This document shows, in pieces, positions 1 through 6,474 of a DNA stretch of 7,829 nt (position 1 is the first letter of the stretch; the number at the start of each line of letters is the position of its first letter). Made by a program: the position numbers and the translations under genes. Source of the DNA: Candidatus Sulfopaludibacter sp. SbA3 (GTDB taxonomy: Bacteria > Acidobacteriota > Terriglobia > 2-12-FULL-54-10); NCBI GenBank assembly GCA_945865705.1, contig CAMBEY010000132.1, positions 1 through 7,829 on the forward strand, read 5' to 3'. Under the pieces are notes generated by a model. It made no database searches. It saw only the letters and a list, made by a program, of their open reading frames with translations, and was not told where the DNA came from.

Positions 1-1605
1 AGCGTTATGGCAATGCGCAGGTCGAAGAAATGCTTGATTCCTGCCATGCGCTGATGAACTACGGAGTGCATCGCTATCGACATTCACCTGCACAGCCAGC
101 ACATCTTTGGAGAGTGTGCGGGCGTACTCAATGGCGCCCAGGCTGGCGCGATTGACGCCGGGCACGGGGACGACGACGGTATGCCGCAGTACGCTGAGAC
201 GGTCATAGGTGGCGACCGAGAGTTCCGTGGCAACCTCGAAATAATGCTGCCGGATGCGCAGGAACATCCACACAAAGGCCGGCATTGCAACCATGACGAC
301 CCACGCACCGTGAGTGAATTTGACAATGGCGACAATCACCAGCACGCCGCTGGTTGTGATTCCACCAACCGCGTTGAGCACCATGCGCCAGCGGAAACCC
401 TTGCCGCGGTCATGCTTCCAATGAACAACCATGCCAAGTTGCGACAATGTAAACGCTACGAATACTCCGACGGTGTACAACGGGATTAACTTGTGAACGT
501 CGGCGTCGAACAGCACGACGAGGACACTGGCCGTGAAGCCCAGAAAAATGATGCCATTTGAAAAGACGAGGCGGTCGCCCTGATTGGCAAACTGCCGGGG
601 AAGAAATCGGTCCTTGGCGATTATGGAGCTGAGACGCGGGAAATCGGCAAAGGCGGTGTTGGCCGCCAGCACCAGAATGGCCATGGTGGCGGCTTGGATT
701 GTGTAATAGATCGGCCCGGTTCCAAACGACAGGCGGTTGAGCCGGGAAAGGATCGTCTCACTTTCATTCGGCGAAAGATTGTGCAAATTGGTGGAAAAGG
801 AGATGCCTAGAAAAAGCGTGCCGAGCAGAACACCCATGACCATCTGCGTGATCCGGGCATTTTTCGGCGCCGGCTTCTGGAACGCCTGCACGCCGTTGGC
901 GACCGCCTCAATTCCGGTGAGAGCGGTACAGCCCGATGCGAAGGCTCGCAGGAGTAATAGGTATGAAAAAGTCTGGACTGAATCCGCGACGGCTTGGGAA
1001 TCTGAAACCGCGACGTCGCCGGTTGCCCCCGTATAGAAGAACGAGCCGATGATCACCGCATAGGCTCCGAGCATGAAAAGATAGACCGGCCCGGCAAAAA
1101 TGGCCGCCGATTCCTTCACTCCGCGCAGATTGGCCAGCATGATGATGAAGATGGCCAGCAGGCAAATCGGAACACGGTAATTCGCCACGGCGGGTACCGC
1201 TGAAGTGAGGGCGGCAATTCCGGCGGCCACGCTGACAGCCACGGTGAGGACGTAATCGATCAACAGCGCTGCGGCGGCCACCAGTCCGGCATTGACTCCC
1301 AGATTCTCCTTGGCGACGGTGTAGGCTCCGCCGCCATTGGGGTAGGCTTCCAGCGTCTGGCCGTAAGAAATGACCACGATGAAAAGCAGAGCGATGATCA
1401 TCATGGACGCGGGCATCAGCAGGCTAAAATTCGCCGCGCCCGCCAAGGCCAGAGCCAGCAAAATTTCCTCCGTGGCGTAGGCCACCGAGGAAAGGCTATC
1501 GGAGGAGAAAACAGTCAGCGCAGCCTTTTTTGTCAGGCGCTGTTCGTGCGCCGTGGAAGTATCGAGCGGGCGGCCGACCAATAGATGCTTAAGCCAGGTG
1601 ATCAA
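1..1605 (-). CDS. KimA-like APC-superfamily potassium permease, 3' end missing or disrupted
   Basis: An open frame of 535 codons runs off the left edge. The protein aligns by eye along its length with Bacillus subtilis KimA (YdaO), a proton-coupled K+ importer of the APC superfamily of about 607 residues. Residues equivalent to its ion-site set fall at the same numbers: D36, Y43 (in SSDSLSSVAYATEE), D117, Y118, T121, S125, T230 and E233. About twelve membrane segments fill residues 45-450, followed by the start of the cytoplasmic domain (TVVVPVPGVNRASLGAIEYA, 476-495). Resemblance ends at about VNVD510 (base 76); the last 25 codons are unlike the family, so the C-terminal domain is lost, displaced or misassembled. 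The start is TTG: GGAG lies 7 nt upstream and no ATG or GTG is available in frame. It has its own probable promoter downstream of prfB. KimA-type K+ transport is a strong inference; generic databases may say only amino acid permease. Confidence 0.85.
   Translation of the reverse strand, partial: MITWLKHLLVGRPLDTSTAHEQRLTKKAALTVFSSDSLSSVAYATEEILLALALAGAANFSLLMPASMMIIALLFIVVISYGQTLEAYPNGGGAYTVAKENLGVNAGLVAAAALLIDYVLTVAVSVAAGIAALTSAVPAVANYRVPICLLAIFIIMLANLRGVKESAAIFAGPVYLFMLGAYAVIIGSFFYTGATGDVAVSDSQAVADSVQTFSYLLLLRAFASGCTALTGIEAVANGVQAFQKPAPKNARITQMVMGVLLGTLFLGISFSTNLHNLSPNESETILSRLNRLSFGTGPIYYTIQAATMAILVLAANTAFADFPRLSSIIAKDRFLPRQFANQGDRLVFSNGIIFLGFTASVLVVLFDADVHKLIPLYTVGVFVAFTLSQLGMVVHWKHDRGKGFRWRMVLNAVGGITTSGVLVIVAIVKFTHGAWVVMVAMPAFVWMFLRIRQHYFEVATELSVATYDRLSVLRHTVVVPVPGVNRASLGAIEYARTLSKDVLAVQVNVDSDALRSSSAHGRNQAFLRPAHCHNA
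3..80 (+). mobile_element. Possible IS21-type transposase (IstA) fragment at the window edge
   Basis: The plus-strand frame starting at base 3 reads RYGNAQVEEMLDSCHALMN and then YGVHRYRH. This recalls the IstA segment of the type RYGxxRLEAACxRALxxGxxSYRS, with YG, VE, AL, G and YR in order but about three extra residues in the middle. The likeness fades near base 80, just where the permease homology on the other strand begins. I infer a possible remnant of an insertion, or an assembly join. The fragment is too short for confidence, and no terminal repeats are visible. Confidence 0.2.
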
Positions 1606-1612
1606 TGCTCTA

Positions 1613-1617
1613 CTCCG
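1613..1617 (-). promoter_or_regulatory. Shine-Dalgarno site fixing the TTG start of the permease
   Basis: CGGAG on the minus strand ends 7 nt before the TTG at 1605-1603. No ATG or GTG occurs in frame nearby, and the predicted N-terminus (LITWLKHLLVGRPLD) matches that of KimA, so the site decides the start. Confidence 0.7.
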
Positions 1618-1666
1618 TCCGACGCTGCGATGGGTATGCGTGGATGCAGGGGAAAGGCAATTTACA

Positions 1667-1695
1667 ATTCTACCGAGAAAGCCAGCCAGCGACAA
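1667..1695 (-). promoter_or_regulatory. Putative sigma70 promoter of the KimA-like permease
   Basis: On the minus strand, TTGTCG (1695-1690) is followed after exactly 17 bases by TAGAAT (1672-1667). Four of six and five of six positions match consensus. Transcription would begin near 1660, about 55 nt before the TTG start. It lies in the prfB-permease gap, so the permease can be expressed apart from lnt-prfB. Confidence 0.5.
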
Positions 1696-1736
1696 CCATT
1701 GCGGCGCTACTCCAAGAGTGCCCATCCCGGCGTGCG

Positions 1737-2847
1737 CTACTCCGCCGGGGCGGTTCCTGAGCGCAGGCTCAGCAGATAGGCGCGGATGAACGGATCGATG
1801 TTGCCGTCGAGCACACTGTCGGCGTCGCCCACTTCCACCTTGGTGCGAACATCCTTCACCAAACGGTAAGGGTGCAGCACATAGGAGCGAATCTGGCTGC
1901 CGAAGTTGATGCCCATTTTGGCGTCTTCCACTTTCCGGGAAACTGCCTGCTTCTTGGCCAGTTCATATTCATAGATGCGCGCGCGCAGAATCTTCAACGC
2001 GGTGGAGCGGTTCTTGTGCTGTGAACGTTCGTTCTGGCACTGTGCGATCAGCCCAGTGGGCAAATGGGTGATGCGCACGGCCGAGTCCGTAGTGTTGACA
2101 TGCTGCCCGCCGGCGCCGCCGGAGCGATAGGTGTCGATCTTCAGGTCCTCTTCTCGAATGTCCACGGCGATGTTGTCGTCGATCTCAGGAATTACGAAGA
2201 CGCTGGCAAAGGAAGTGTGGCGCTTCTTCAGTGCATCAAACGGCGAGAGCCGCACCAGGCGGTGAACGCCCACCTCGCTTTTCGCCAATCCGAAGGCGTA
2301 CTCACCGGTGATTTCAACCGTGGCGGATTTGTAGCCGGTTTCCTCGCCCACGCTGAACTCCACCAGCTCGGCGTGGAAGCCCTGACGCTCCGCCCATCGA
2401 ATATACATGCGCAGCAGCATCTCGGCCCAGTCGCAGGCCTCGGTGCCTCCCGCTCCCGCGTGGATGGTCAGAATCGCATTCGAGTGGTCCGTTTCGCCGG
2501 AGAGCAGAATGCGCGTTTCCGTCGCCAGGACTTTGTCTTTTAGTAGATCGTATTGAGTGGCCAGATCCTTGGCGACGTCTTCGCCTTCGTGCGCGAGTTC
2601 GAACATTACTTCGATGTCCGACTGGCCACGCGCCAACTCCTCATCCTGATGGATGACTTCTTCCAGGCGCTTGCGGCGCTGGAGTATTTTCTGTGTTTGG
2701 GTAGGGTCGTTCCAGAACGCGGGGTCGGCGATCTGCTTCTCTAGCGCGGCGAACTCCTCCCGCTTGCTGGGAGCGTCAAAGATAACTCCGAATATCCATT
2801 ATCTTGCTTTTGAGTTCTGCAAACTCCCGCTCACGTTCGTCGATCAT
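1737..2847 (-). CDS. prfB: Peptide chain release factor 2, with programmed +1 frameshift
   Basis: Recognises UGA and UAA stop codons in the ribosomal A site and triggers peptide release. ATG at 2847 opens a 23-codon zero frame ending CTT TGA C. After the +1 shift the frame runs without a break to TAG at 1737, giving 369 residues (E. coli RF2 has 365). Stop-codon recognition uses the SPF tripeptide at residues 201-203. The peptidyl-transferase GGQ motif is at 246-248, inside GGAGGQHVNTTDSAVRITH. The C-terminal SQIRSYVLHPYRLVKDVRT segment is typical of RF2. The start is four bases from the lnt stop, and its ribosome-binding site (GAGGA) lies within the last lnt codons, so translational coupling is likely. 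Expression is expected to be autoregulated: low RF2 favours the shift at its own UGA. The internal stop is not a lesion. Confidence 0.98.
2775..2789 (-). promoter_or_regulatory. prfB: prfB programmed +1 frameshift signal (CTT TGA C)
   Basis: The slippery CTT at 2781-2779, the TGA at 2778-2776 and the following C match the RF2 autoregulation cassette. TAT precedes CTT, as in E. coli. The stimulatory Shine-Dalgarno-like element is GGAG (2789-2786), weaker than the AGGGGG of E. coli and one base further from CTT. Peptide continuity (...IRSYL then DAPSKREEF) supports the shift. Confidence 0.95.
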
Positions 2848-2851
2848 AGGA

Positions 2852-4453
2852 TTACTTCCTCTTCTTGTCAGCTTTCTTCAGTGGGTTGGCACTTTTAGCG
2901 CCGCCACGCTTGCCGCGTACTGCGCCTTCCTCGCGTTGGGCGAGTGCAAAAAGACAGCCCAGCAGCGCGAGGCCGCTGGAGCCCATGGCGAACAGGTCGC
3001 CGTACTCGGTGTAAAACGTCTTGGTCGTGCCAAACGCCCAGCTTGCTTTCAGGACACCGGATTTATCCGGCGGCAACTCCGAGACGATTTTGCCATTCGG
3101 CGCAATCACGGCGGTCATGCCCGTATTGGTCGCGCGTAGAACATAGCGGTCGTTCTCGATGGCTCTCATGCGCGCCATCAAGAGGTGCTGGTGGCGGGCA
3201 GCGGAGTCTCCGAACCAGCCGTCGTTGGATAGATTCACCAACACGCCTGCCCCATTATTAACGAAGCGTCGAATCAGATCAGGAAAGATCGCCTCGTAGC
3301 AAATGAACGTAGCCAGTTGGCCGCCGGGAATCGGGCTGACCACATGCTTCCGCCCTGCGGTAAAATCCGAAACTTCCGCGGTAAGTGAGCTTGCAAAACT
3401 TAGCCGCTCGCGCCAGGGAACGTACTCGCCAAACGGCACCAAGTGGATTTTATCATATTGCGAAACCAGCCCGCCGTTGGGAGCCAGCAGCACGGAACTG
3501 TTCAGGGCTTTTTCGCGCTCGGAGCCAGGGACGAAGGCCACGATGCCCATCAGGAAATGGCTATTGGTCTGGCGCGCCATCCGCTGCGCGTAGGGTCGCG
3601 TGAAACCGTCCTCGTGGAAATAGAAATGCGCGGGCATCTCCGGCCAGACGACTAGCGATGGAGATTTTTGCTCAGGGACCGCGTCGAGTGTGAGCTTGGC
3701 CAGCCGCTCGAACAGCGGCGACTGCGTCTTTGAGTCCCATGTTTCAAGAGCGACTTGTTGCGGGACGTTGGTCTGAACCAGAAAGGCCGATTGATCCGCG
3801 ACGGGCAGCGCTTCCACGGGAATGAAAGCGAGGGCTCCGACAAGTCCCATCAGGGCGAGCAAATGTAGCGCGGCGAGCTTCGACGGCTTGAGAAACGGCC
3901 ACAGGATCGCGACCGGAATGGCCACGGTCAAATAGGATAGGCCATACACTCCGGTCCAGCGGGCGAGACGCGCCAGTGGGAAATAGTCCGTCAGCAGATA
4001 TCCGGTGAGCAGCCACGGAAAACCTGTCAACGCGTGCGCGCGCGCGTATTCCAGGGCCACCCAGAGAAATGGAACAGCCAGCGGTCCCCAGGATAATTTC
4101 CAGCAACGGCCCGCCAGCCAGCCAAAGATTCCCCAGTAGAGAGCCATCACAACGACCAGCAGTAGCAGGACGCCGCTGGCTTCCATGGCGTTCAGCCCGC
4201 CGTACTCGCGCTGCACGGGGTAGAGCCAATAGCATGTTCCGGCGAAGAAGAGCGTCCCGCCCAGAAAACCGCCGAGGAAGCGGCGCAGGCCGGAGGCCTC
4301 GCGTGCCACGTGAATCAGCAGCGGCAACAGCGCGACCATGCCCAGCGGGAGCAAGTTGAATTTAGGGAAGGCCAGTGCGAGCAATGCGCCCGAGCCCGCG
4401 GCCAGCATGACGGGAACGAGTGATGGAGAATTTTCGTGCGGCTGATCTGCCAA
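2852..4453 (-). CDS. lnt: Apolipoprotein N-acyltransferase
   Basis: Inner-membrane enzyme for the last step of lipoprotein maturation: it moves an acyl chain from a phospholipid to the amino group of the diacylglyceryl-cysteine. The 533-residue length suits the family (E. coli 512). Six or seven hydrophobic segments cover residues 12-213. A periplasmic nitrilase-fold domain follows (about 222-475), then a final membrane helix (487-505) and a Lys/Arg-rich tail. The catalytic triad reads as E272 (VVWPEMP), K335 (QYDKIHLVPFGEYVP) and C385 (FICYEAIFPDL), against E267/K335/C387 in E. coli. LVNLSNDGWFGDSAARHQHL is also diagnostic. The start is TTG at 4453: the frame has no ATG or GTG between an upstream TGA and this codon, and AGG lies 10 nt before it. 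An ATG 15 codons later lacks a ribosome-binding site. It is the first gene of an operon with prfB. Confidence 0.97.
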   Translation of the reverse strand: MADQPHENSPSLVPVMLAAGSGALLALAFPKFNLLPLGMVALLPLLIHVAREASGLRRFLGGFLGGTLFFAGTCYWLYPVQREYGGLNAMEASGVLLLLVVVMALYWGIFGWLAGRCWKLSWGPLAVPFLWVALEYARAHALTGFPWLLTGYLLTDYFPLARLARWTGVYGLSYLTVAIPVAILWPFLKPSKLAALHLLALMGLVGALAFIPVEALPVADQSAFLVQTNVPQQVALETWDSKTQSPLFERLAKLTLDAVPEQKSPSLVVWPEMPAHFYFHEDGFTRPYAQRMARQTNSHFLMGIVAFVPGSEREKALNSSVLLAPNGGLVSQYDKIHLVPFGEYVPWRERLSFASSLTAEVSDFTAGRKHVVSPIPGGQLATFICYEAIFPDLIRRFVNNGAGVLVNLSNDGWFGDSAARHQHLLMARMRAIENDRYVLRATNTGMTAVIAPNGKIVSELPPDKSGVLKASWAFGTTKTFYTEYGDLFAMGSSGLALLGCLFALAQREEGAVRGKRGGAKSANPLKKADKKRK

Positions 4454-4499
4454 GGGGAATGAACCTGCCTGCTCAAGTCGACCTACTCATGTCGATACG

Positions 4500-4533
4500 A
4501 TGCGGCCTGGGGGAAGAGGCCCCCGGGCCGCAT
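4500..4533. other. Strong 14-bp hairpin in the glnA-lnt gap
   Basis: Arms 4500-4513 (atgcggcctggggg) and 4520-4533 (cccccgggccgcat) pair along 14 positions with one G-T wobble, closing a six-base loop (aagagg). No T-run follows on either strand, so it is not a textbook intrinsic terminator. It sits about 100 nt past the glnA stop and 46 nt before the lnt start. It could end glnA transcripts, protect or process a glnA-lnt transcript, or fold in the lnt leader. Confidence 0.7.
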
Positions 4534-4598
4534 GGAGTCATCATCATATCGCCGACAGCCGCCAACGCGCCAGAGTGCCGCAGGTGGCTAATAGTATG

Positions 4599-4621
4599 CG
4601 AGCCGGCTCGATTCAGGAATC
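4599..4621. repeat. Perfect 12-bp palindrome with adjoining short inverted repeat
   Basis: cgagccggctcg (4599-4610) equals its own reverse complement and runs directly into gattc-ag-gaatc (4610-4621). Both lie just past the glnA stop. They could be a protein-binding site or part of the transcript end; the function is unknown and chance is possible. Confidence 0.35.
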
Positions 4622-4633
4622 CGCAAGGATGTT

Positions 4634-5956
4634 TTAGTAATACGCCAGATAGTGTTCCAGCTCCCAGGGATGGACGTGCGACGAGTAGTCCTTCCATAAC
4701 GCCTGCTGGGCTTCCATCAAATAGCGGTAGATCACCGGGCCGAGGCTCTCCTGCACGATTTTGTCCTTGCGCAACGCGACACTGGCCTCATGCAGATCCG
4801 CCGGCAGCGGGTCAATATTGAAGCGTGCGCGCTCACGCGCGCTCATGCGGTAGATATTCTTGCTGATGGGCGGGCCGGGGTCCAGCTTTTCCTCAATGCC
4901 GTGCAGTCCCGCGCGCAGTACGGTAGCGAAAGCCAAATAGGGATTGCAGGATGGATCGGGGCTGCGTAGCTCGCAGCGAGTCTGATTGCCGCGGTTGGGT
5001 GGCACGCGCACCAGCGGATTCACGTTGCGCTCCGACCAAACCAGATGCGTGGGCGATTCGAAGCCCTGCACCAATCGCTTATATGAATTGATGAGCGGGT
5101 TGGTTACCGCCGTGAATCCACGCGCATGCGCTAGCAGTCCCGCGATGAATTGCTTGCCTGTTTCGCTCAGCCCGTGCTCATCCTTGGCATCCTCGAAAAC
5201 GTTCTTGCTGCCCTTGAGAACCTGGATATGCAGATGCATGCCCGAGCCGTCGCGGCCATAGATTGGCTTCGGCATAAATGTTGCGTGAAGGCCCGCCGCG
5301 CTGGCCACGGAGCGCGTCAGCATGCGCATGGAAGCGATGATGTCGGCCATCTGCAATGCCGGAGTCTCCCGCAGATCGATCTCATGCTGACCGGGCGCGA
5401 TCTCATGGTGCCCGGCCTCAACGACATGGCCCGTGGCCTGCATTTGAGAGACGATGCGGCGGCGCGTTTGCTCGCCGCGATCATGCGGAACCAGGTCAAA
5501 ATAGCTGCCGGGGTCCTCCGTGCGCGTAGTCGGTTTCATCTGTTCGTCGCGCTGGAATAGAAAGAATTCGATCTCCGGCGCGATCAGGACTGCGTAGCCG
5601 AGCTTGCTGTATTGCTCGATCATGAGTTTGAGTCTGGTGCGCGGACATCCCTCGAATGTGGAATGATCCAGATTGTGGACATCGCAGGTAAGCCGCGCTG
5701 CGCGAGTTTCGCCCGCCACCACAGCCGCGATGCGCAAGGTCTCCAAGTCCGGCTTCAGTAGCAGCTCCGACTCGATGGTGCGATGGAATCCTTCCAGCGC
5801 CGAGCCGTCAAATATAACCTCACCAGCCAGCGCATGATCGAAGCGGTTCGCGGGGATCTCAACGGTCTTGATGGATCCAAGGATGTCGGTAAACTGCAAG
5901 AGCAGCAGTTCTACCTTTTCCTCGCGCAGCATATTCAGAGCATCGGAGCTAATCAT
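4634..5956 (-). CDS. glnA: Type I (alpha subclass) glutamine synthetase, divergent active site
   Basis: Cytoplasmic ATP-dependent ligation of ammonia to glutamate. The 440 residues align with Bacillus GlnA: LQFTDILGSIK near the N-terminus, FDGSALEGFHR (D50), metal ligands E128/E130 (APEIEFF), HHEIAPGQHEID (E185, E192), GSGMH (H241), SYKRLVQGFESP (R294, E300) and RCELRSPDPSCNPYLA (R327, R331). The insertion and adenylylation context of GSI-beta enzymes are absent, so feedback or protein-level control is more likely than adenylylation. Using Salmonella numbering aligned by eye, the glutamate-contact N264 is D236 and R339 is V312, and the flap motif reads VQGFES instead of VPGYEA. A related ligase (for example a gamma-glutamyl-amine type) is therefore possible, although the neighbouring glnB favours nitrogen assimilation. 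ATG 5956 follows AGAGGGA with good spacing. It is divergent from glnB. Confidence 0.94.
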   Translation of the reverse strand: MISSDALNMLREEKVELLLLQFTDILGSIKTVEIPANRFDHALAGEVIFDGSALEGFHRTIESELLLKPDLETLRIAAVVAGETRAARLTCDVHNLDHSTFEGCPRTRLKLMIEQYSKLGYAVLIAPEIEFFLFQRDEQMKPTTRTEDPGSYFDLVPHDRGEQTRRRIVSQMQATGHVVEAGHHEIAPGQHEIDLRETPALQMADIIASMRMLTRSVASAAGLHATFMPKPIYGRDGSGMHLHIQVLKGSKNVFEDAKDEHGLSETGKQFIAGLLAHARGFTAVTNPLINSYKRLVQGFESPTHLVWSERNVNPLVRVPPNRGNQTRCELRSPDPSCNPYLAFATVLRAGLHGIEEKLDPGPPISKNIYRMSARERARFNIDPLPADLHEASVALRKDKIVQESLGPVIYRYLMEAQQALWKDYSSHVHPWELEHYLAYY

Positions 5957-6006
5957 CTGTCCCTCTCATGTGCGGATGCGATTCCCCGCGCAGCGACCAC
6001 CGTGCA

Positions 6007-6012
6007 ATTATA
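6007..6012 (-). promoter_or_regulatory. Putative -10 element of the glnA promoter
   Basis: The minus strand reads a perfect TATAAT at 6012-6007, giving a start near 6000 and a leader of about 44 nt for glnA. The -35 position (6030-6035) reads TATATT and does not match consensus, so activator dependence is possible. Confidence 0.45.
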
Positions 6013-6038
6013 CGACACAATTGAAATAAAATATATGC

Positions 6039-6052
6039 GATAGATTGCTATC
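6039..6052. promoter_or_regulatory. Inverted repeat upstream of glnA -10, possible operator
   Basis: gatag-attg-ctatc is a 5-bp inverted repeat with a four-base spacer. It is centred about 45 bases upstream of the inferred glnA start, where an activator beside RNA polymerase could bind. It is short and could be chance in AT-rich DNA. Confidence 0.3.
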
Positions 6053-6120
6053 AATGTGGAATTATTTAGCATTTAATACGCAAAGTACAAAATAATTTTT
6101 GCACTATGCGCCAAATACCA

Positions 6121-6149
6121 TTGACAATACTTAATTATGGGTTTATTCT
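6121..6149 (+). promoter_or_regulatory. Putative sigma70 promoter directed at glnB
   Basis: TTGACA (6121-6126) matches the -35 consensus fully. After exactly 17 bases comes TATTCT (6144-6149), four of six to the -10 consensus. Transcription would begin near 6156, leaving a leader of about 320 nt before glnB. It points away from glnA, so the two genes would have separate promoters. Confidence 0.6.
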
Positions 6150-6343
6150 TTACTTCTGATTTGTCCTGCACCCGAGCCGGAGCTGCCAAGGCGACATTGT
6201 ACCTTTCCGGTGATTGCACAGCAAGAAGGCACGGTGTTTTTTTCAGATTTTTTGGGGCTGGCCAGTTAGATTAGGTCAGGCAGTAATGATTTAAGGATGG
6301 GTCAATTTTTCCGGAGAGCCTATTCACGCAAGCCTTCGGGGAG

Positions 6344-6355
6344 TAGACTAGTCTA
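6344..6355. repeat. Perfect 12-bp palindrome tagactagtcta in the glnB leader
   Basis: This stretch equals its own reverse complement over 12 bases and contains ctag twice in overlapping context. It lies about 120 bases before glnB. A dimeric repressor or activator site is the simplest reading; a TATAGT at 6354-6359 overlaps it and could be a second -10, but no -35 is visible. Confidence 0.35.
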
Positions 6356-6474
6356 TAGTTCGTGCCAGCATGGTTTGCGTGAACTGTGCGTTTCAGAAAT
6401 AAAAAAGGTTCGCCTTCGCGCGGGCCTTGTTCAATCCTCCCCTGTAGCGGGGGCATATTCCGGGAGTGAGACTG

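Larger units (their letters stand above)
5957..6474. other. Divergent glnA-glnB control region, AT-rich, no gene
   Basis: This 518-base gap separates two divergent nitrogen genes. Bases 6003-6160 are visibly AT-rich against GC-rich genes on both sides and carry promoters in both directions. From 6160 on, the sequence looks like a long glnB leader. It has a bulged stem (CCGGA 6177-6181 with TCCGG 6206-6210, enclosing AAGG/CCTT), two T-runs (6237-6243 and 6248-6253), a 12-bp palindrome and a small GC hairpin near the glnB start. I see no acceptable sigma54 (-24/-12) site and no riboswitch I recognise. Confidence 0.7.

Noticed and set aside
2064..2543. Plus-strand open frame of 159 codons across prfB
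   Set aside because: It is fully antisense to the conserved SPF/GGQ core of RF2 and has no family resemblance.
2776..2778. In-frame TGA near the start of prfB as a sign of a pseudogene
   Set aside because: It is the programmed frameshift site (CTT TGA C), and the shifted frame continues to full length.
3744..4235. Second minus-strand frame of 163 codons inside lnt
   Set aside because: It is an out-of-frame Arg/Ala/Gly-rich shadow of lnt, whose own frame carries all membrane segments.
5150..5560. Plus-strand open frame of 136 codons opposite glnA
   Set aside because: It is antisense to the glutamine synthetase catalytic motifs and has no ribosome-binding site or domain.
6101..6115. Sigma54-like TTGGCGC...TGCA on the minus strand upstream of glnA
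   Set aside because: The GG and GC elements are 10 bases apart where sigma54 needs 12, and the flanks do not match.
6213..6243. Intrinsic terminator ending at the T7 run
   Set aside because: The only stem just before it (TTGC-ACA-GCAA) is four bp and lies over ten bases from the T-run, so it is not a convincing terminator on its own.
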